From NCBI GenBank assembly GCA_950097015.1, contig CATNEN010000001.1, forward strand, positions 21,443,501 through 21,507,500: a stretch of DNA of 64,000 bases, given 5' to 3'. Position 1 is the stretch's first letter. Every line of letters starts with the position of its first letter. The DNA is from Macrostomum hystrix. Lineage: Eukaryota; Platyhelminthes; Macrostomidae. A program made the position numbers and the translations under genes. The notes below the pieces were generated by a model that ran no database searches, had not been told where the DNA came from, and saw nothing but the letters and a program-made list of their open reading frames with translations. Below are positions 1 to 11,567 of the stretch, piece after piece.

Positions 1-580
1 AGCTGACAGTAAGGGATCGAATCCCATCGATCAGCTGACAGTAAGGGATCGAATCCCATCAATCAGCTGACAGTAAGGGATCGAATCCCATCGATCAGCT
101 GACAGTAAGGGATCGAATCCCATCAATCAGCTGACAGTAAGGGATCGAATCCCATCGATCAGCTGACAGTAAGGGATCGAATCCCATCGATCAGCTGACA
201 GTAAGGGATCGAATCCCATCAATCAGCTGACAGTAAGGGATCGAGCCCTATCGATCATCTGACAGTAGAGCATCTAATCCCATCGATCAGCTGACAGTAA
301 GGGATCAAATCCCATCGATCAGTGACAGTAAGGGATCGAATCCCATCGATCAGTGACAGTAAGGGATCGAATCCCATCGATCAGCTGACAGTAAGGGATC
401 GAATCCAATCAATCAGCTGACAATAGGGGATCGAATCCCATCGATCAGCTGACAGTAAGGGATCGAATCCCATCGATCAGCTGAGAGTAAGGGATCGAAT
501 CCCATCAATCAGCTGACAATAGGGGATCGAATCCCATCGATCAGCTGACAGTAAGGGATCAAATCCCATCGATCAGCTGA
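1..580. repeat. 32-bp minisatellite at left edge
   Basis: Head-to-tail copies of a 32-bp unit with core CAGTAAGGGATCGAATCCCA, about 18 copies, starting before the window. Variants alternate ATCGATC and ATCAATC, and two copies have lost CT from AGCTGACAG. Each unit holds the small palindrome GGGATCGAATCCC, which resembles a tRNA T-arm/B box. The array decays after about 580. No coding potential. Confidence 0.95.
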
Positions 581-702
581 CCGTACTAAAAACGGGTAGA
601 TCATTGCCGATACAAATTACGTGGGTAAAATAGGATCCAATGTCATGGACTAGACAAAGACTAGTGGATTCTAGTAAGTTTTCACACCGAGTTAGGTCTC
701 AC

Positions 703-921
703 CGGATAATCAGACAGGTTGCTGAAGCTCTGAGCAGCGTGCTGCTGCGGTGGCTGCTGCTGCTGCTGCTGTTGGTGCAGTAGGTTAAGGCCAGCCAAGT
801 CTCCAGCAGTGGATGTCCGTCTCTCGGTGCTGGACGTGCAGCCCATGACTTTAGTTACGATGGCAGCCTTAGCTTGTCGGCACTTGGGAGACTTTAGATC
901 CCGTTCTGCTAGTTTGGGGAT
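703..921 (-). CDS. Probable coding exon with polyQ tract, gene runs off the left edge
   Basis: Read on the minus strand, an acceptor (TTTTAATTAG, just above 921) is followed by 219 nt (73 codons) open in one frame, then a donor CCG|GTGAGACC just below 703. Both ends are phase 0, as expected for an internal exon. The peptide starts IPKLAERDLKSPKCRQAKAA, has an internal Met (846-844) followed by GCTSSTERR, then a seven-Gln run, PPQQ, and ends SFSNLSDYP. If the internal Met were the true start, MGC-S would be a candidate N-myristoylation/palmitoylation signal, but the open frame and acceptor upstream favour an internal exon. I do not recognise the protein. The next exon would lie left of the window. 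Confidence 0.5.
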
Positions 922-3590
922 CTAATTAAAACAGGTAGCAAATTAACAGCCTAGTCTTGAGGCTGCTAAAATTCTTGAACGACTTTGACTTCTGAATATT
1001 GAATGCGATAGACTCCGCAGACGTTGAGACTTGAGAACAATAAAATCACACGGCAACAACAACTAGGCTGCTTTATCCGATGTCACCAGCTCGGCGACTG
1101 CTTCTCTCATGACAAAGCTGTTGACGTAGTTTAGGCTACTTTGCGTCTGAATGTCTACGCAGAGTAGGAATTGTAGCACCGCTCGAAGCCGATGACTCAC
1201 TCAGGTACTCTCCTCTTATATTAAATATCTAATGTTATTGTTTTGTTTTAATCCACAACTGATAATTATGCGCACATAATTAGTATAGAAACACAATAGA
1301 AGGCTGCTGAGGCAAGTTAACAATCATATTTGCGGGTAGAAGATTAAGATAGAACAGTGCGAGTACTGTGTCTCGTCTTTTCTTTTTTCTCTTCTCGCCT
1401 TCCAGTATCTGCGCTAAATTTGCTCGCAGTTGGCGTATAAGCAGGTACAAAATAACAACGTGCGCTTGTCGCGTCAAAGTAAGTCAGTTAAAAAGTAAAG
1501 TCCGTAAGTTATAATCGGCCGGGGTTGGTGGACGAGGGGTTTTAAGAAAACGCGAACAAGAAGGCGCCACCACCACCCCAGAGCGCGCGCGTGAGTCGCG
1601 TGTGCGTTAGTTCACTTCACACACCAAGAACGCGACCCGTCGTGCAAAGCTAAGGCCTGACCTCCAACGGGCTTTTGGGGTTAGAGGGGGGTGGGTGGAG
1701 TGGGGACGGCCTGTCAAGGGGCAGGAATTTGGTCCGCGCGCGTTTGGTTGGCTGGGGTTAGGGTGGGGGTGGTTGGCCTCTCGCGGAGGTGGTGGGGCGA
1801 GAGAAGAGAGCTAGAAGCGGTCCCGGGTATGTACAGCGCCGGAGAAAAATAGGCTTTTTGGGGTGGCCGCGCGGGGGGGAGGGAGCTGATTTCACGGCCG
1901 GCGCGCGCAAAGGCTAGTGTTTTGTGTTGGGGTGTTGGTGTTCATTATTAACTGGCAATCACCCCTGCTTCTCGAAGCCCTAAAACAGTTCTCCCTTATT
2001 GCTGTTAAGCTAGTCTCTTAAGCTTGGCGTTTCCCCAATCGGGTGTGGGGGATGGCGTTCTCCTCCTGTCCCTCTCCTCCTTTCTTCTCTTTCTAAAAAC
2101 GTGAAAAGGTTTTTAAATTGGAGCGAAGGCATCGGGCTCCGGGCGTTCAGGTGTGCCGTGCGCTCCGAGATAAGATTTTTGGAGGGAAGAAGGAAAAGGC
2201 TAAGGCTGAGGAAGAGGTAACTGCTGCGGTTGCCTTGTCTCATGATCCTCTCTGATGGGGACCTGTGAAAAAGCCTGATGAAAGAACAAGAGGAGGGATG
2301 TTGGGAAATCCCGAAGTTGATCGCAGCTTTTTAGGTCGTAGGAGAAATCGGCTTAGCACCCAGCCTAGAAGGAATCAATCAGCTGTCCGTCTTCTTGACT
2401 TTTTCCTCTCCTCTCGGCACTGAAGGCCGGGGGATTTCGGGCGTGGAATGCGAGAAGTCCAAAAGAAGCGAGAATCTTTTAACAAAGAAGAGAAAGCTAA
2501 CGGGAAAATCTTTGCCACCGTACGCGCGCTAACGATGCGGCAATGCCAATAACCCCCACGCTGGCCCACTGACCGATGACGGCTTGCCCCTCAAAACTCC
2601 AGGCCTGTCCCGAGCCGACCCACATTCAAGGCTATTAGGGACTTGACTATATCGGGATAGGAAATTTGAATTAACTGTCTTTATAGAGCTGTCAAACTCG
2701 TATAATAACAGTTTGTAGATTATCGTTAGCCTGAAGGTTTCTGAGCTAATAATAAACTACTCGATAACGAGTGCAGCTGTGTATTAACAATTGATATGTT
2801 GAAGCCTGGCTCTACACGCCGATTCTCAAAGGGTAATAATCGTCTATGACAAAAAGCTCTGTCTGGTGGCTTCTCTCTGCTGGATCTTGTACGCTAACAG
2901 AAATAATAAGTACAAACTGGTTTGATGACGTCAAAGCGGGACCAAGCCCTTTCCTCCTCGCATTCAGACTTTAGCCCACATCAGACAGACGGTGGAGAGA
3001 GAGAGAGACAGAGAGCAAACAATCGCAGGAAAGGGGAGGGGTCTGTGTGCATTAAGTATGCTATTATTATAAATTGTCACTCACTACTTAGTCTACTATG
3101 AGTAGGAGCGCAAGAATGTAAGCCGAAAAGCGTTTTTAAGTGCCCAAATAATTGTTGAAGATAATGACAAATATTCACTAGAAAGCGTTCGTTTTTTTCA
3201 GCTGAGTCATGCATTTGAAACTCGGGTGAGCACAGGAAGACACTGACAGTATTGCTTTTTGCCATGTGAGCACTCGATAGAGCAAGTTTAAGCAGAAAAT
3301 ATCATTTCATTTTTTCAAACCAACTCAAGGCGGGAAGGAATTTAAACTCGGGACCTCTACAAAACCTAAAATTGCAATCGCAACAGCTGCGAATCGACCA
3401 ATGATCAGATCGGAATGAGAATAGCTTGAGAACACGGAGACGGCATGGGGGGGCTTTTTGAGCTCGTAACAATGCAGGCTAACACAGGGTAGCTCAAAAT
3501 GAGAGTTATATTATGGAAGTAATAGTCGTCCTCCAACCCAGGTCTACCCGGATGCAGTGAGCAGTCTATTGTCAATTCGCTATCTTTATT
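922..3590. other. Intergenic region with GC/CpG-rich block and consensus CRE
   Basis: No supported coding sequence. About 1510-1905 is rich in G and CpG (runs of GCGCGCG and GGGGTGGG), unlike the AT-rich surroundings, and could be the promoter of the minus-strand gene at 703-921. A perfect palindromic CRE, TGACGTCA, lies at 2926-2933. Short minus-strand ORFs here have no recognisable content. Confidence 0.4.
2926..2933. promoter_or_regulatory. Consensus CRE palindrome TGACGTCA
   Basis: The full 8-bp CREB/ATF consensus lies about 660 bp upstream of the FkbM-type methyltransferase start. This is sequence match only. One such site in 64 kb is close to chance expectation, so function is uncertain. 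Confidence 0.25.
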
Positions 3591-3595
3591 AGACA
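3581..3595 (+). promoter_or_regulatory. Acceptor-like site just upstream of the methyltransferase ATG
   Basis: TATCTTTATTAG ends at 3592 and is followed by ACA and the ATG at 3596. It could accept a 5'-UTR cis-intron or a trans-spliced leader. Prediction by consensus only. Confidence 0.4.
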
Positions 3596-4699
3596 ATGCT
3601 CAGGTTCAGGTATGCTCAGGCTTTGCTCTTGATCGTTGGTGCCACGGCCTACCTGTGCGTGAGCTTGTACAGCCGAGCTCAGCTCGCTGTCAGCAGAGAA
3701 CGCTTAGTCAACTTGCCACCGGTGGCGCGAGTGGCCGCGGAAGCTGACGCTGTGCGACCGCGACTGGAGCAGCCAAAGCCGCTATGCTCAGCCTACGAGG
3801 AGCTGAGAACTGTGAACTTCTTTAAGTTCAGACATCGACTTTGTTTGAAGGTCGAGGCCTACAGAAAGTCTGGGGCTGCTGGCTACCCGCTATGCGTCCT
3901 GCCGAACCCGTTCGCGCCGCAGCTAATGCGGCCAGTTCGTCAGGGCAGCGCGACTGCTCGCATTCGCGATACGAGCGGCCAGCTGCTGCGAATGTTTGTC
4001 TATCCTGCACGGGATCTGATCTCAGACTCGATCTTGCGGACGCACTCGTGGGAGCCCCGCATCGTGAGCACGATAATGAAGTTAGCAAGGAAAATACCCG
4101 AGGCCACGTTTCTGGATGCGGGCTGCAACATCGGCGTCTACAGTCTGCTGGCAGCGAAGCTCGGCCTGCCGGTCGTGTCCCTGGACGCGAACATCCGCAA
4201 TCTGCTCCGACTGCAGCTCAGCTTGAACGCGGCGGCCCTGAAGGCGGCCCTAGTGTGGAACTTCATCGGCTCTGGGGACCAGCTGAGCTACTTAAACTTC
4301 CCCGGTGACTGCAACGTCGGCGGAGCAACAAAATTCGGCAGGGCCGTGACAGACACGATCCCCGTGATGCCCGTGCGCAGCGAGCAGCTGTGCCGCCTCA
4401 TCGGCACCAAGAATGTCGTCATCAAGCTGGACGTTGAAGGCGGAGAGGCCGACTTCCTGAGGACATCGGGTTGCCTATTTAGCCGTTTCAAAGTGGCCGT
4501 TGTGCAAATGGAGTTTCTGAAGAGGCACATGGTTGGCAGCGACAGTGCCACCATTGTGAACTTCTTCGCCACCAGAAAGTACACAGCGTGGAAGACGCCA
4601 GAGCTTTCAGCTCTGGACTTGAGGAAATCAGAGAGCTGGGAAGACTGCGATCTGCTGTGGGTGCACCGCGAGTTTCAGAGCCTGCTGCTAAGGAATTGA
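3596..4699 (+). CDS. FkbM-family methyltransferase with N-terminal membrane anchor, intronless
   Basis: Single-exon ORF of 367 aa from ATG to TGA. Residues 7-24 (AQALLLIVGATAYLCVSL) form a hydrophobic segment after basic MLRFRY, a type II signal anchor, so the catalytic part is probably lumenal (Golgi/ER) or secreted. The SAM-binding motif I is TFLDAGCNIGVYS (171-183), with a downstream acidic residue in VVSLDAN (193-199). The family-typical VVIKLDVEGGEADFL is at 274-288 and VVQMEF at 302-307. These mark the FkbM/Methyltransf_21 family of SAM-dependent, often O-directed, methyltransferases. The substrate cannot be told. The start is supported by the anchor and by an acceptor-like TTTATTAG ending 3 nt before the ATG. 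No canonical AATAAA was seen close downstream. Lack of introns contrasts with the other genes and may reflect retroposition or normal family structure. Confidence 0.85.
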   Translation: MLRFRYAQALLLIVGATAYLCVSLYSRAQLAVSRERLVNLPPVARVAAEADAVRPRLEQPKPLCSAYEELRTVNFFKFRHRLCLKVEAYRKSGAAGYPLCVLPNPFAPQLMRPVRQGSATARIRDTSGQLLRMFVYPARDLISDSILRTHSWEPRIVSTIMKLARKIPEATFLDAGCNIGVYSLLAAKLGLPVVSLDANIRNLLRLQLSLNAAALKAALVWNFIGSGDQLSYLNFPGDCNVGGATKFGRAVTDTIPVMPVRSEQLCRLIGTKNVVIKLDVEGGEADFLRTSGCLFSRFKVAVVQMEFLKRHMVGSDSATIVNFFATRKYTAWKTPELSALDLRKSESWEDCDLLWVHREFQSLLLRN

Positions 4700-4904
4700 G
4701 CATTTCATCATGTGACAACAGCTGCTAGCCCTCTTGCATTACGTACGCCTAGCAGTAGCTACTTTAAATATATCAGTTCAAATTACTTCAATGTCGAGTT
4801 CGAATTCTTTGTACGGTTATTCTGCCGCATAATACACTTTCGGTTCAATAATTGCGAAGTCCGTGCGTAGTAAAAAAATTAGCACCTATGACCTTAAAGC
4901 TCGT

Positions 4905-5135
4905 AAAATCGGTCATAGCTCTCAATTTCCTCAGTATTGGGTCATAGCTCTGAGTTACCTCAGTAAGTCGATCGCGGTCAAAGCTCTGAGTTCCTCGGTC
5001 GTAGCTCTTAGTAAATCGGTCATAGCTCTCATCAAATCGGTCATAGCTCTCAGCAAATCGGTCATAGCTCTCAGTAAATCGGTCATAGCTCTCAGTAAAT
5101 CGGTCATAGCTCTCAGTAAATCGGTTATAGCTATT
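4905..5135. repeat. 21-bp minisatellite
   Basis: Repeats of ATCGGTCATAGCTCTCAGTA plus one A, degenerate at the left and near-perfect in the middle. It lies about 200 bp after the methyltransferase stop. The 21-bp unit is a multiple of three, so it leaves spurious repeat ORFs on both strands. Confidence 0.9.
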
Positions 5136-8100
5136 AAAATCCCTGCAGTAAATGGGTCATGCAAGAAGGTAAGCTCATTGTACAATATTTGCGCCAATCC
5201 AATTTTGTATCGGCCATTTCGAAGTCCTAAAGAACAAATTGGCTTTGATGACCGAAACGCCATTGCTGATTGTTAGAATTGCAAAACAATGAAGACAACA
5301 AACTCAGTGCATGAGCTAGTTTTGTCAACAGAACAGAGTTAAAGACACGAACAGTTTTTGTCAAACATTATTAGAAAGACAATAATAGGCATTTAAGTGC
5401 ATATATATTAAAGTTTATTTTCATTTGCTTATTAATGCAAACAGAGAACAGTGACACTTGTATATGCATATTCAATAACTACTGGCCTGTAAGCTAAATT
5501 GTTCCGCACACGAAGTTGTCAATTCCGAGATGTCACTCACAGAGATGAAACTAAATATGTTGAACAACATATTGTGTTATATGCAAGCTAATCAGATACT
5601 TTATACAGTACACGGTGTAACTTTAACGGGCCTACAATATGAATAACAAGTCACACATAAGAATATTACGCACTTTAACAAAACCAAGAAATTAAATTGT
5701 TATAAGCCAGAGTTGTAGCTTTGCACAGCAAAAACTGACGCAACTCAACAGCTGGGCCTAACGTGCATTTAGCTAAATATGGGACCGAGTAGAGAAAAAC
5801 AACAAAACAACGGAAAGGGTGGAAAACCGCACTATAGCTGAAGGCTGGGACTAAATAACTAATGTTGATAATAATAATCTCCATACTACAGTAGGCACCG
5901 AGATAGCAAATAGATATTTAATAATCTAATAGTGCGAATAATTGATACTAAAGTCTTACTACAATTATCTTGCGATCACGACCTAGGCATTGGCACCGTG
6001 GCCTCTCTAAGCAATAAGAGCATGAAGTAAATCAATAGAATGCAGCTATATAGGGTGCTGAACCATTAGTATCGGATGCTTTGTTACTAAATCTAACTAG
6101 AAGTAATGCTGAGTGATATTACTATACTAGCAGAAGATGAACAATAGAAATCTTTCGTTTGTCACTCTCCAAGAACAATACGATAGTGAAAACTAAAGAT
6201 AGTCGGTAAGTGATTGTTGTTATTATTATTATAGGATAATAATAAATAATTCTAAACTATTTGGCTGAAAGGACTGGACAAAAGGAGGCGTACAAATTGA
6301 ACCGATCTCACACACATGCGGCTAACGCACACAAACAAAAATAATAGATGGAATGGACAACAAGCAGTGCCGGCTTGCATCATTAGGTCACTGATCAAGT
6401 GTATTCAATTGAATAAAATTTAGCAATGTCAAACAGATGACTTAAACTTTCCAACACATTCATTTACAGGTGTCACACAAAGGTGATGCATAAATAATGA
6501 TTTAATGAACAGGACAAAAACCGTACAGGCATAGGCAGAACAGAAAGGACAGTACTGCCAACAAAATAAACAAATTGAGCGAGACGACAGATAAAAACAA
6601 ACAATAGCTAGCAAATTAGAATTCATATAAGATAAAGACAATTTCGGGAAGAAATTATTAAGTAAGGTTTGGGATGGGACTTAGGAAATGCAAAATCTGG
6701 CTGCCTAAATCAAAGTTGGTTGGGCCGTGGGCTATAAATAAAAATAAGAGACAGAGAGCAAACTACAAAGGAAAGCGAAACAAAACGGACTCAGCTTTAG
6801 TTTCTCCCAAGTGTTTCTGCTCGCTACAAAACTGGCATTGTAAAAGTGAAATCGCGGGTTAAGTTTCGCTTACGTATTAGCTATGTACATTACAGGTTGA
6901 GTTCTGGTATCGACTCAACACGAACTGGCGTGTCACGTGGCGCAAACTGCATTTCCACAAGGCGGCTTGCCGGGGTCTTGGAGCCCGCCCTCCCTACGAA
7001 GGGAGGTCCGAGACCCCTTTGCCCACCCCCTGGTTATGCCTCCGTAAGTTGTCCGTCATAGGTTAGTTGGAACAGGTAATAATAAACGAAATGATGCGCG
7101 AATTTAAATTAGCACAAAAGAGCACAAACGGAATCGTTATTCTAGGCGCTGAGAGAACACTCAAATGGAAAGAGACACTGATAAGAGACAGGACAGGAGA
7201 TGGCTGAAGACAGGGAGGAACGGACAGTGCGTAGGAAATTTGGTGTGGCACGCGCGCAAGCAATACTCCCACGTTGGGGCGATCGAATATAAAATAGCAG
7301 AACAATAATTGCAGGCTAATACGTACTACTACTATAAGTACTACACATCGTACGTTAAATTACTCCTAAATTAAATTTTTTCTTTAATCGAGGTCTTCTT
7401 TTTTGTTTATCAGCAATTTAACAATAAATTGTGAAACAGTGCGAATTGCACTTTCAGATGGCAACAATAGAACAGACAGTCAAGGCATTTATGCAGTGCA
7501 GTGTGTTTTATTAAAATTAAAAAATAAAGCACTGGTGGGTGCAGTGAATCCGTTGACTAACAGAAGCAGCAGCAGTAGCAGCAGCAGCATCAGCAAAAAA
7601 CAACAACGTAAAAAATGTTGGGCAACACAATCAAATTATTTTACGTCCTTGCTTCTTCATCAAACCCATTTTGCGCCTTCTCCCTTTCCAGGATATGATA
7701 AAAATCCTTTTAAACAACAAACGGAGACTGCTGTACGGGTGCATCAGACAGAGAAGACAGAGAGGGTGGAGACACGGAGAGAAGATATTTATGACAATGT
7801 GGCATCCAAAGCTTTCACTCTGGCACCTAGTCATGATCCTAGAAACGCGTATCCAGCTACGTTACTAAATGAATTTGTTGCTATCCGCAACTGGAGCCGA
7901 AATCAGAGACTGACGGACAGAGAGACTGAGACAGATACTAGAAATGCAACTCGGAGTTAGGTCCAGATCAGGGACCAAGTTAATGGCAGAGAAAAGTACA
8001 TATAATTTATTAAGCTATATTATGCTAAGTAACTAAAGAGTATGACACAAGACTGAATGAATAAAAGTACAAACTGATGGCTTAACCACCTCATGCAACC

Positions 8101-8150
8101 CAGCTATATAAAAGTTTTTTAGAAGCCAAAATATTAGCAAAATAAATACC
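5136..8150. other. AT-rich intergenic region
   Basis: No coding sequence supported. The longest ORF (185 aa near 7403-7960) has low-complexity content (a Ser run from AGC repeats) and no recognisable motif. A GC-rich hairpin at 6972-7017 is listed separately. Confidence 0.6.
6972..7017. other. GC-rich imperfect hairpin
   Basis: GGGGTCTTGGA (6972-6982) pairs with TCCGAGACCCC (7007-7017) with one mismatch. Inside it CCTCCCT (6989-6995) pairs perfectly with AGGGAGG (7000-7006) around an ACGA loop. A six-base bulge (983-988) sits on the left arm only. The GC-rich patch (about 6955-7045) is abrupt within AT-rich DNA, so it may be a fragment of a mobile element or a structured RNA. Confidence 0.6.
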
Positions 8151-8151
8151 T

Positions 8152-8157
8152 TTTATT
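8152..8157 (-). terminator. Candidate EPC poly(A) signal AATAAA
   Basis: The plus strand reads TTTATT here, so the minus strand reads AATAAA about 220 nt after the EPC stop codon. This is the nearest canonical signal and implies a short 3' UTR. Confidence 0.45.
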
Positions 8158-8377
8158 CAAGGAAACATCTCTGAAATATACGGGATCAACCGGGTTTACA
8201 GGATATATATAATTGATAAAGGATTCTTGGACAGGATTTTAAAATGATCCGAAGAGAGAAAGCAGTGCAAAGGTGACAGAGACTGATACACAGAGAGAAA
8301 GAGAGTGAGAACATCAATGCGATAACAATTTACACATGCAACATGAAACAAAAAACGCAGGTGCGGGAATCTCCCAC

Positions 8378-11300
8378 TCAGCGAGTGGAGCCTGAAGGCC
8401 GATCTCCAGCGAAGGCTGGCACTGCTGGCATGGGCAGATTGCACAGATCGTAGGCAGGCAAACGCAGGTCGAACAGAGGATCCTCTTCAACTGGCTCGCC
8501 AGAGTCGGCGCACACCGTAGTTGCTGGAGGCGGAGAGCAGGCACCAGACTGGCGCCGCTCCCATTCGGCCAGGTAGGAATCAACGCCTGGCGGTGCGGAC
8601 AGCCGGTCAACTAGGAGGCGACCGCCGCGACCTAGCCGCAAGCCGACGTAGGCTGCCAAGGGTCGGTACTGGCTGCCGCTGTTGCTGGCGCCAACGGCAC
8701 AGGGCAGGCGGGTGAGGCTGAAGAGTCTCCGATGCCCAGAGACGGGACCAGAAGAGGCGGGGGTTGCTGCGGGGTCGTCACTGCCGGGTTGGACAGTCAA
8801 TGGTCTGGCTGGAGCGTACACGGAGCCAACTCGGCGACGGCACCACACGAAGCGACCGCCAACGCCTGGTAGAACGCCTCCAGTGGCCATTGAAGAGGCC
8901 GACGGCGAGGTCAAGCCGGCGATAGACGAAGTATCATCATCGTCTAAGCAGACAACAGAGCCGAGAGGTGCAGGCAGTGGAGGCAGCTGCCGCCTTGCCC
9001 GCTTGGTTGCGCCGCCTCGGTGATGCCGCTGCAGGAGCTGATGTTGATGAAGCAGGTGATGATTCTGTCGATGCTGATGATGCAGCAGATGTTGGGGCTG
9101 AGCGTGATGATTAAGCGAATTTTTCCAGGAAGCTGCATTGGCGGCCGCGGCAGCTGACGCAATGTTGGCCAACTTTCGAGTCTCCGCCGCCGCCGCCGCA
9201 GCAGCTGCAGCCTTCGCCGCCAACAGCTGGGTGCCGTCAAAGTCCTGCCCAGTCCATCGGCGTTGAAACAGTCGGAGCTCGGTGTCCAACAGAGCTGACT
9301 TGGTCTCCTCGCGCCGGACCAACAGTTCAATGAGGGACCATGCTCGGTCCATGTCCCGCCTGAGGCGAAGCATCTTCTCGTAGCTGGCCTCGTCATTCTT
9401 GCGATGCTTTCTAGTCTGCATCTTCTCGGTGCGCCGGCGGAAGGCCACATAGGGATCGTTTGTTGAGGAGCCATCTCGCCTCTCGGCTTTGATTGACAGG
9501 CTCAGCCGCTGGCCGTGCTTCAATCGCTTAGCTAGCCAATAATCGTATACGGCTGTTGTTAAGCCGTCGTCCTTCTTTAGCAGGGTCTTGGCCTCGTTCA
9601 GGCTGACCACAGTGTGGTCGCTGTGACGCTCCAGCTGTTCGAGCATTCGCTCCAGATCGATGGCTGGCAGGCCGAGCTTTGAAGCCGACAGCCAGGCTTC
9701 ATCTTCGCTGTCCAGATCATAGTCGGGCGTCTCGTTATCGCCGGGCTCCAGTGAGAACGCCTGAACTCGAATGTAGTGCTTTGGAAGTCGGAATGTGCCC
9801 TCGCGGCACAGGGCATGGTATAGGCTCTTGAACTTGTTAGCATTCTCATCGATCTCTGGTATGGGTATAGCATGCAGATCTGTTGACCTAAATTGTTGCT
9901 GCGCGAAAAGTGCCTCTTGCAGGTGGTGTTCCTAGCATAGGAGGGAGAAATCATAATTAGCTAAAGCATACTACATATTTTTTTATTTTAAGTATACTTA
10001 CCTCCTAAAATCTAAATAGAACAAGATGTTTATTATTTACCATAGGATGATATTCTCATCTAGATTATATCCTTTAGAAAAGATATATTGTCTGAATGAA
10101 CTTTTGTTTTCTCAAGGACAAAGTTACATTTCTTGAAATAGATACAATACTACTATAGTTCAAATACAATTTGCACTATTGTAAATGGCAGTTTGAATTT
10201 CTAGTCTTTAAAGACAATATATATCACAATAGTTTAACCCAAGACTGTTGTTTGTAAAACAGTGTTTTATTCTAAAGTATTGTTCTTTGCCTTCTTAGCT
10301 AACTAATCTTATCCCCTTGAGCTTATTTAATTACTTTGTTTCAAGGTATGTCAATTTTTACTATAGCTAAAAATAGTTTGAAAAGTCTGGTTTGTTTGAT
10401 TGAAATTATTACTTTCTGTTTCAGTTTTAAAGTTGTTTTGAGACTGACCTTATTGCCCTTATTGCCCTAACTAAATGAAAACATTTTATTTTGTATTTTC
10501 AGCTTCATGTTCATAATAAGCTAGTCAAAGCTTGACAGCTTGAATAAATATTTTTTATAAAAGCATACATGTAAAATAGAAGTTTATGGCATAATTACTT
10601 CAAAAAGATATTAAGTTTAAAAATTAATTTACCTTAACTTATGATCACAATTTAAATAATTTAACTATAGTGAACTCAAAATCACAAGTCAAAACTATAA
10701 CTATAGGTATAAAATCCAATAGTAATCATTAGTTGGACATAGCTTGAGATTGGTTAGATTAGACCAGGACTTAGCTTTGTCTTCGTTTAGTAGGGGCCTA
10801 TATATTTTAGTCTATAGACTTACCCTGATACTGATAGCCAAAATCTACTGACTAATATAGTCAAGAAATGTATGCCCCAATTGTTTAAATGTAAAATGTC
10901 TCTCATTTTGTTTCTTTAGGGCCAGCTTGCCTTTTGAAATTTGTTATAGTGTACAATGTAAGTATTTATATATCAGTTACTGTGTCAATGGCATTACATA
11001 GTACAAACAGACAAGACAAAAATAAAGAAAATCAAGCACAAGAACTTTTTTATTAGGTTGTAGGCTGAAGCCACATACCTTGTTGTCTAAAGTGGCCAAA
11101 AGTTTTAAACAGTTAAATAAGCCAAAGGCAAGTTGCCAGCCAAGTGAAAATGTGGTTTCGTTTTTTATTTTGCTTCGAATAGGTGCCATAAATACATACA
11201 ATGTACATGGCCTAGACGGATCTACTTTGTAGTTAGCTGACTAATGCATTTCTAAAATTTTGCTTCCTGGAGGCTTTTCGACATTTAAAGTCCATAATTA

Positions 11301-11524
11301 CAATGGTTAAAGTATTCAATCACAGTCAAGTATAAAGATATAATAGATAAGGTGTAGAAGTAAAGTAGTACCGTTTCTTCATCCTTCTCCATGCCTGAAG
11401 GCAAGAGAGGCACAGATCGGCTGATTGATGCATAGTCGCCGAGATCCGCGATTTCATGATCAAAATGCAGTTGCAGAGGTCGATTGGAGTCTAGAGCTCG
11501 GGCTCGAAAAGACACTTTGCTCAT
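8378..11524 (-). CDS. EPC1: Enhancer of polycomb homologue (EPC), NuA4/TIP60 complex scaffold
   Basis: Two coding exons: 11524-11372 (51 codons, ends EKDEET before GTACTA) and 9931-8378 (starts EHHLQEALFAQQ), joined in phase 0, 568 aa. The N-terminus MSKVSFRARALDSNRPL, then DYASISRSVPLLPSGMEKDEE, is the EPcA hallmark. TPDYDLDSEDEAWL and the near-invariant RDGSSTNDPYVAFRRRTEKM (about 203-222), followed by MQTRKHRKNDEASYEKMLRL, complete it. In the family EPcA bridges the acetyltransferase module of NuA4/TIP60 and its nucleosome acetylation. Residues about 290-360 are Ala/His/Gln-rich. A GRGGRLLVDR motif (485-494) matches the basic EPcB-type segment. The protein is shorter than vertebrate EPC1/2 (about 800 aa), because the usual C-terminal extension is missing or lies in an unrecognised exon. 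EPC1 and EPC2 are not distinguished here. Adjacent to the MBD5/6-type gene on the same strand. Confidence 0.93.
9932..11371 (-). other. EPC intron 1
   Basis: 1.44-kb AT-rich intron with donor GTACTA and acceptor CTCCTATGCTAG before GAACACCAC. No minisatellite and no recognisable mobile element seen, unusual for this window. Confidence 0.85.
11372..11524 (-). CDS. EPC1: EPC coding exon 1 (51 codons)
   Basis: ATG at 11524-11522, with donor ACG|GTACTA at 11371-11370. It encodes the conserved FRARALD and YASISRSVP segments. An acceptor-like CAACTGGCAG ends 43 nt upstream of the ATG, so the 5' UTR may be spliced. Confidence 0.9.
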
Positions 11525-11567
11525 AATGTACTTTCCGCAACCTCCCAGTGTCGAACGTTGGCAGTGG

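Noticed and set aside
1-580. Possible CRISPR array
   Set aside because: Units are contiguous with no unique spacers and the DNA is animal; it is a minisatellite.
3320-3400. Antisense tRNA-like head
   Set aside because: Only a vague B-box-like stretch; A box not convincing.
7403-7960. 185-aa plus-strand ORF
   Set aside because: No family resemblance, low-complexity Ser run, AT-rich flanks; likely chance.
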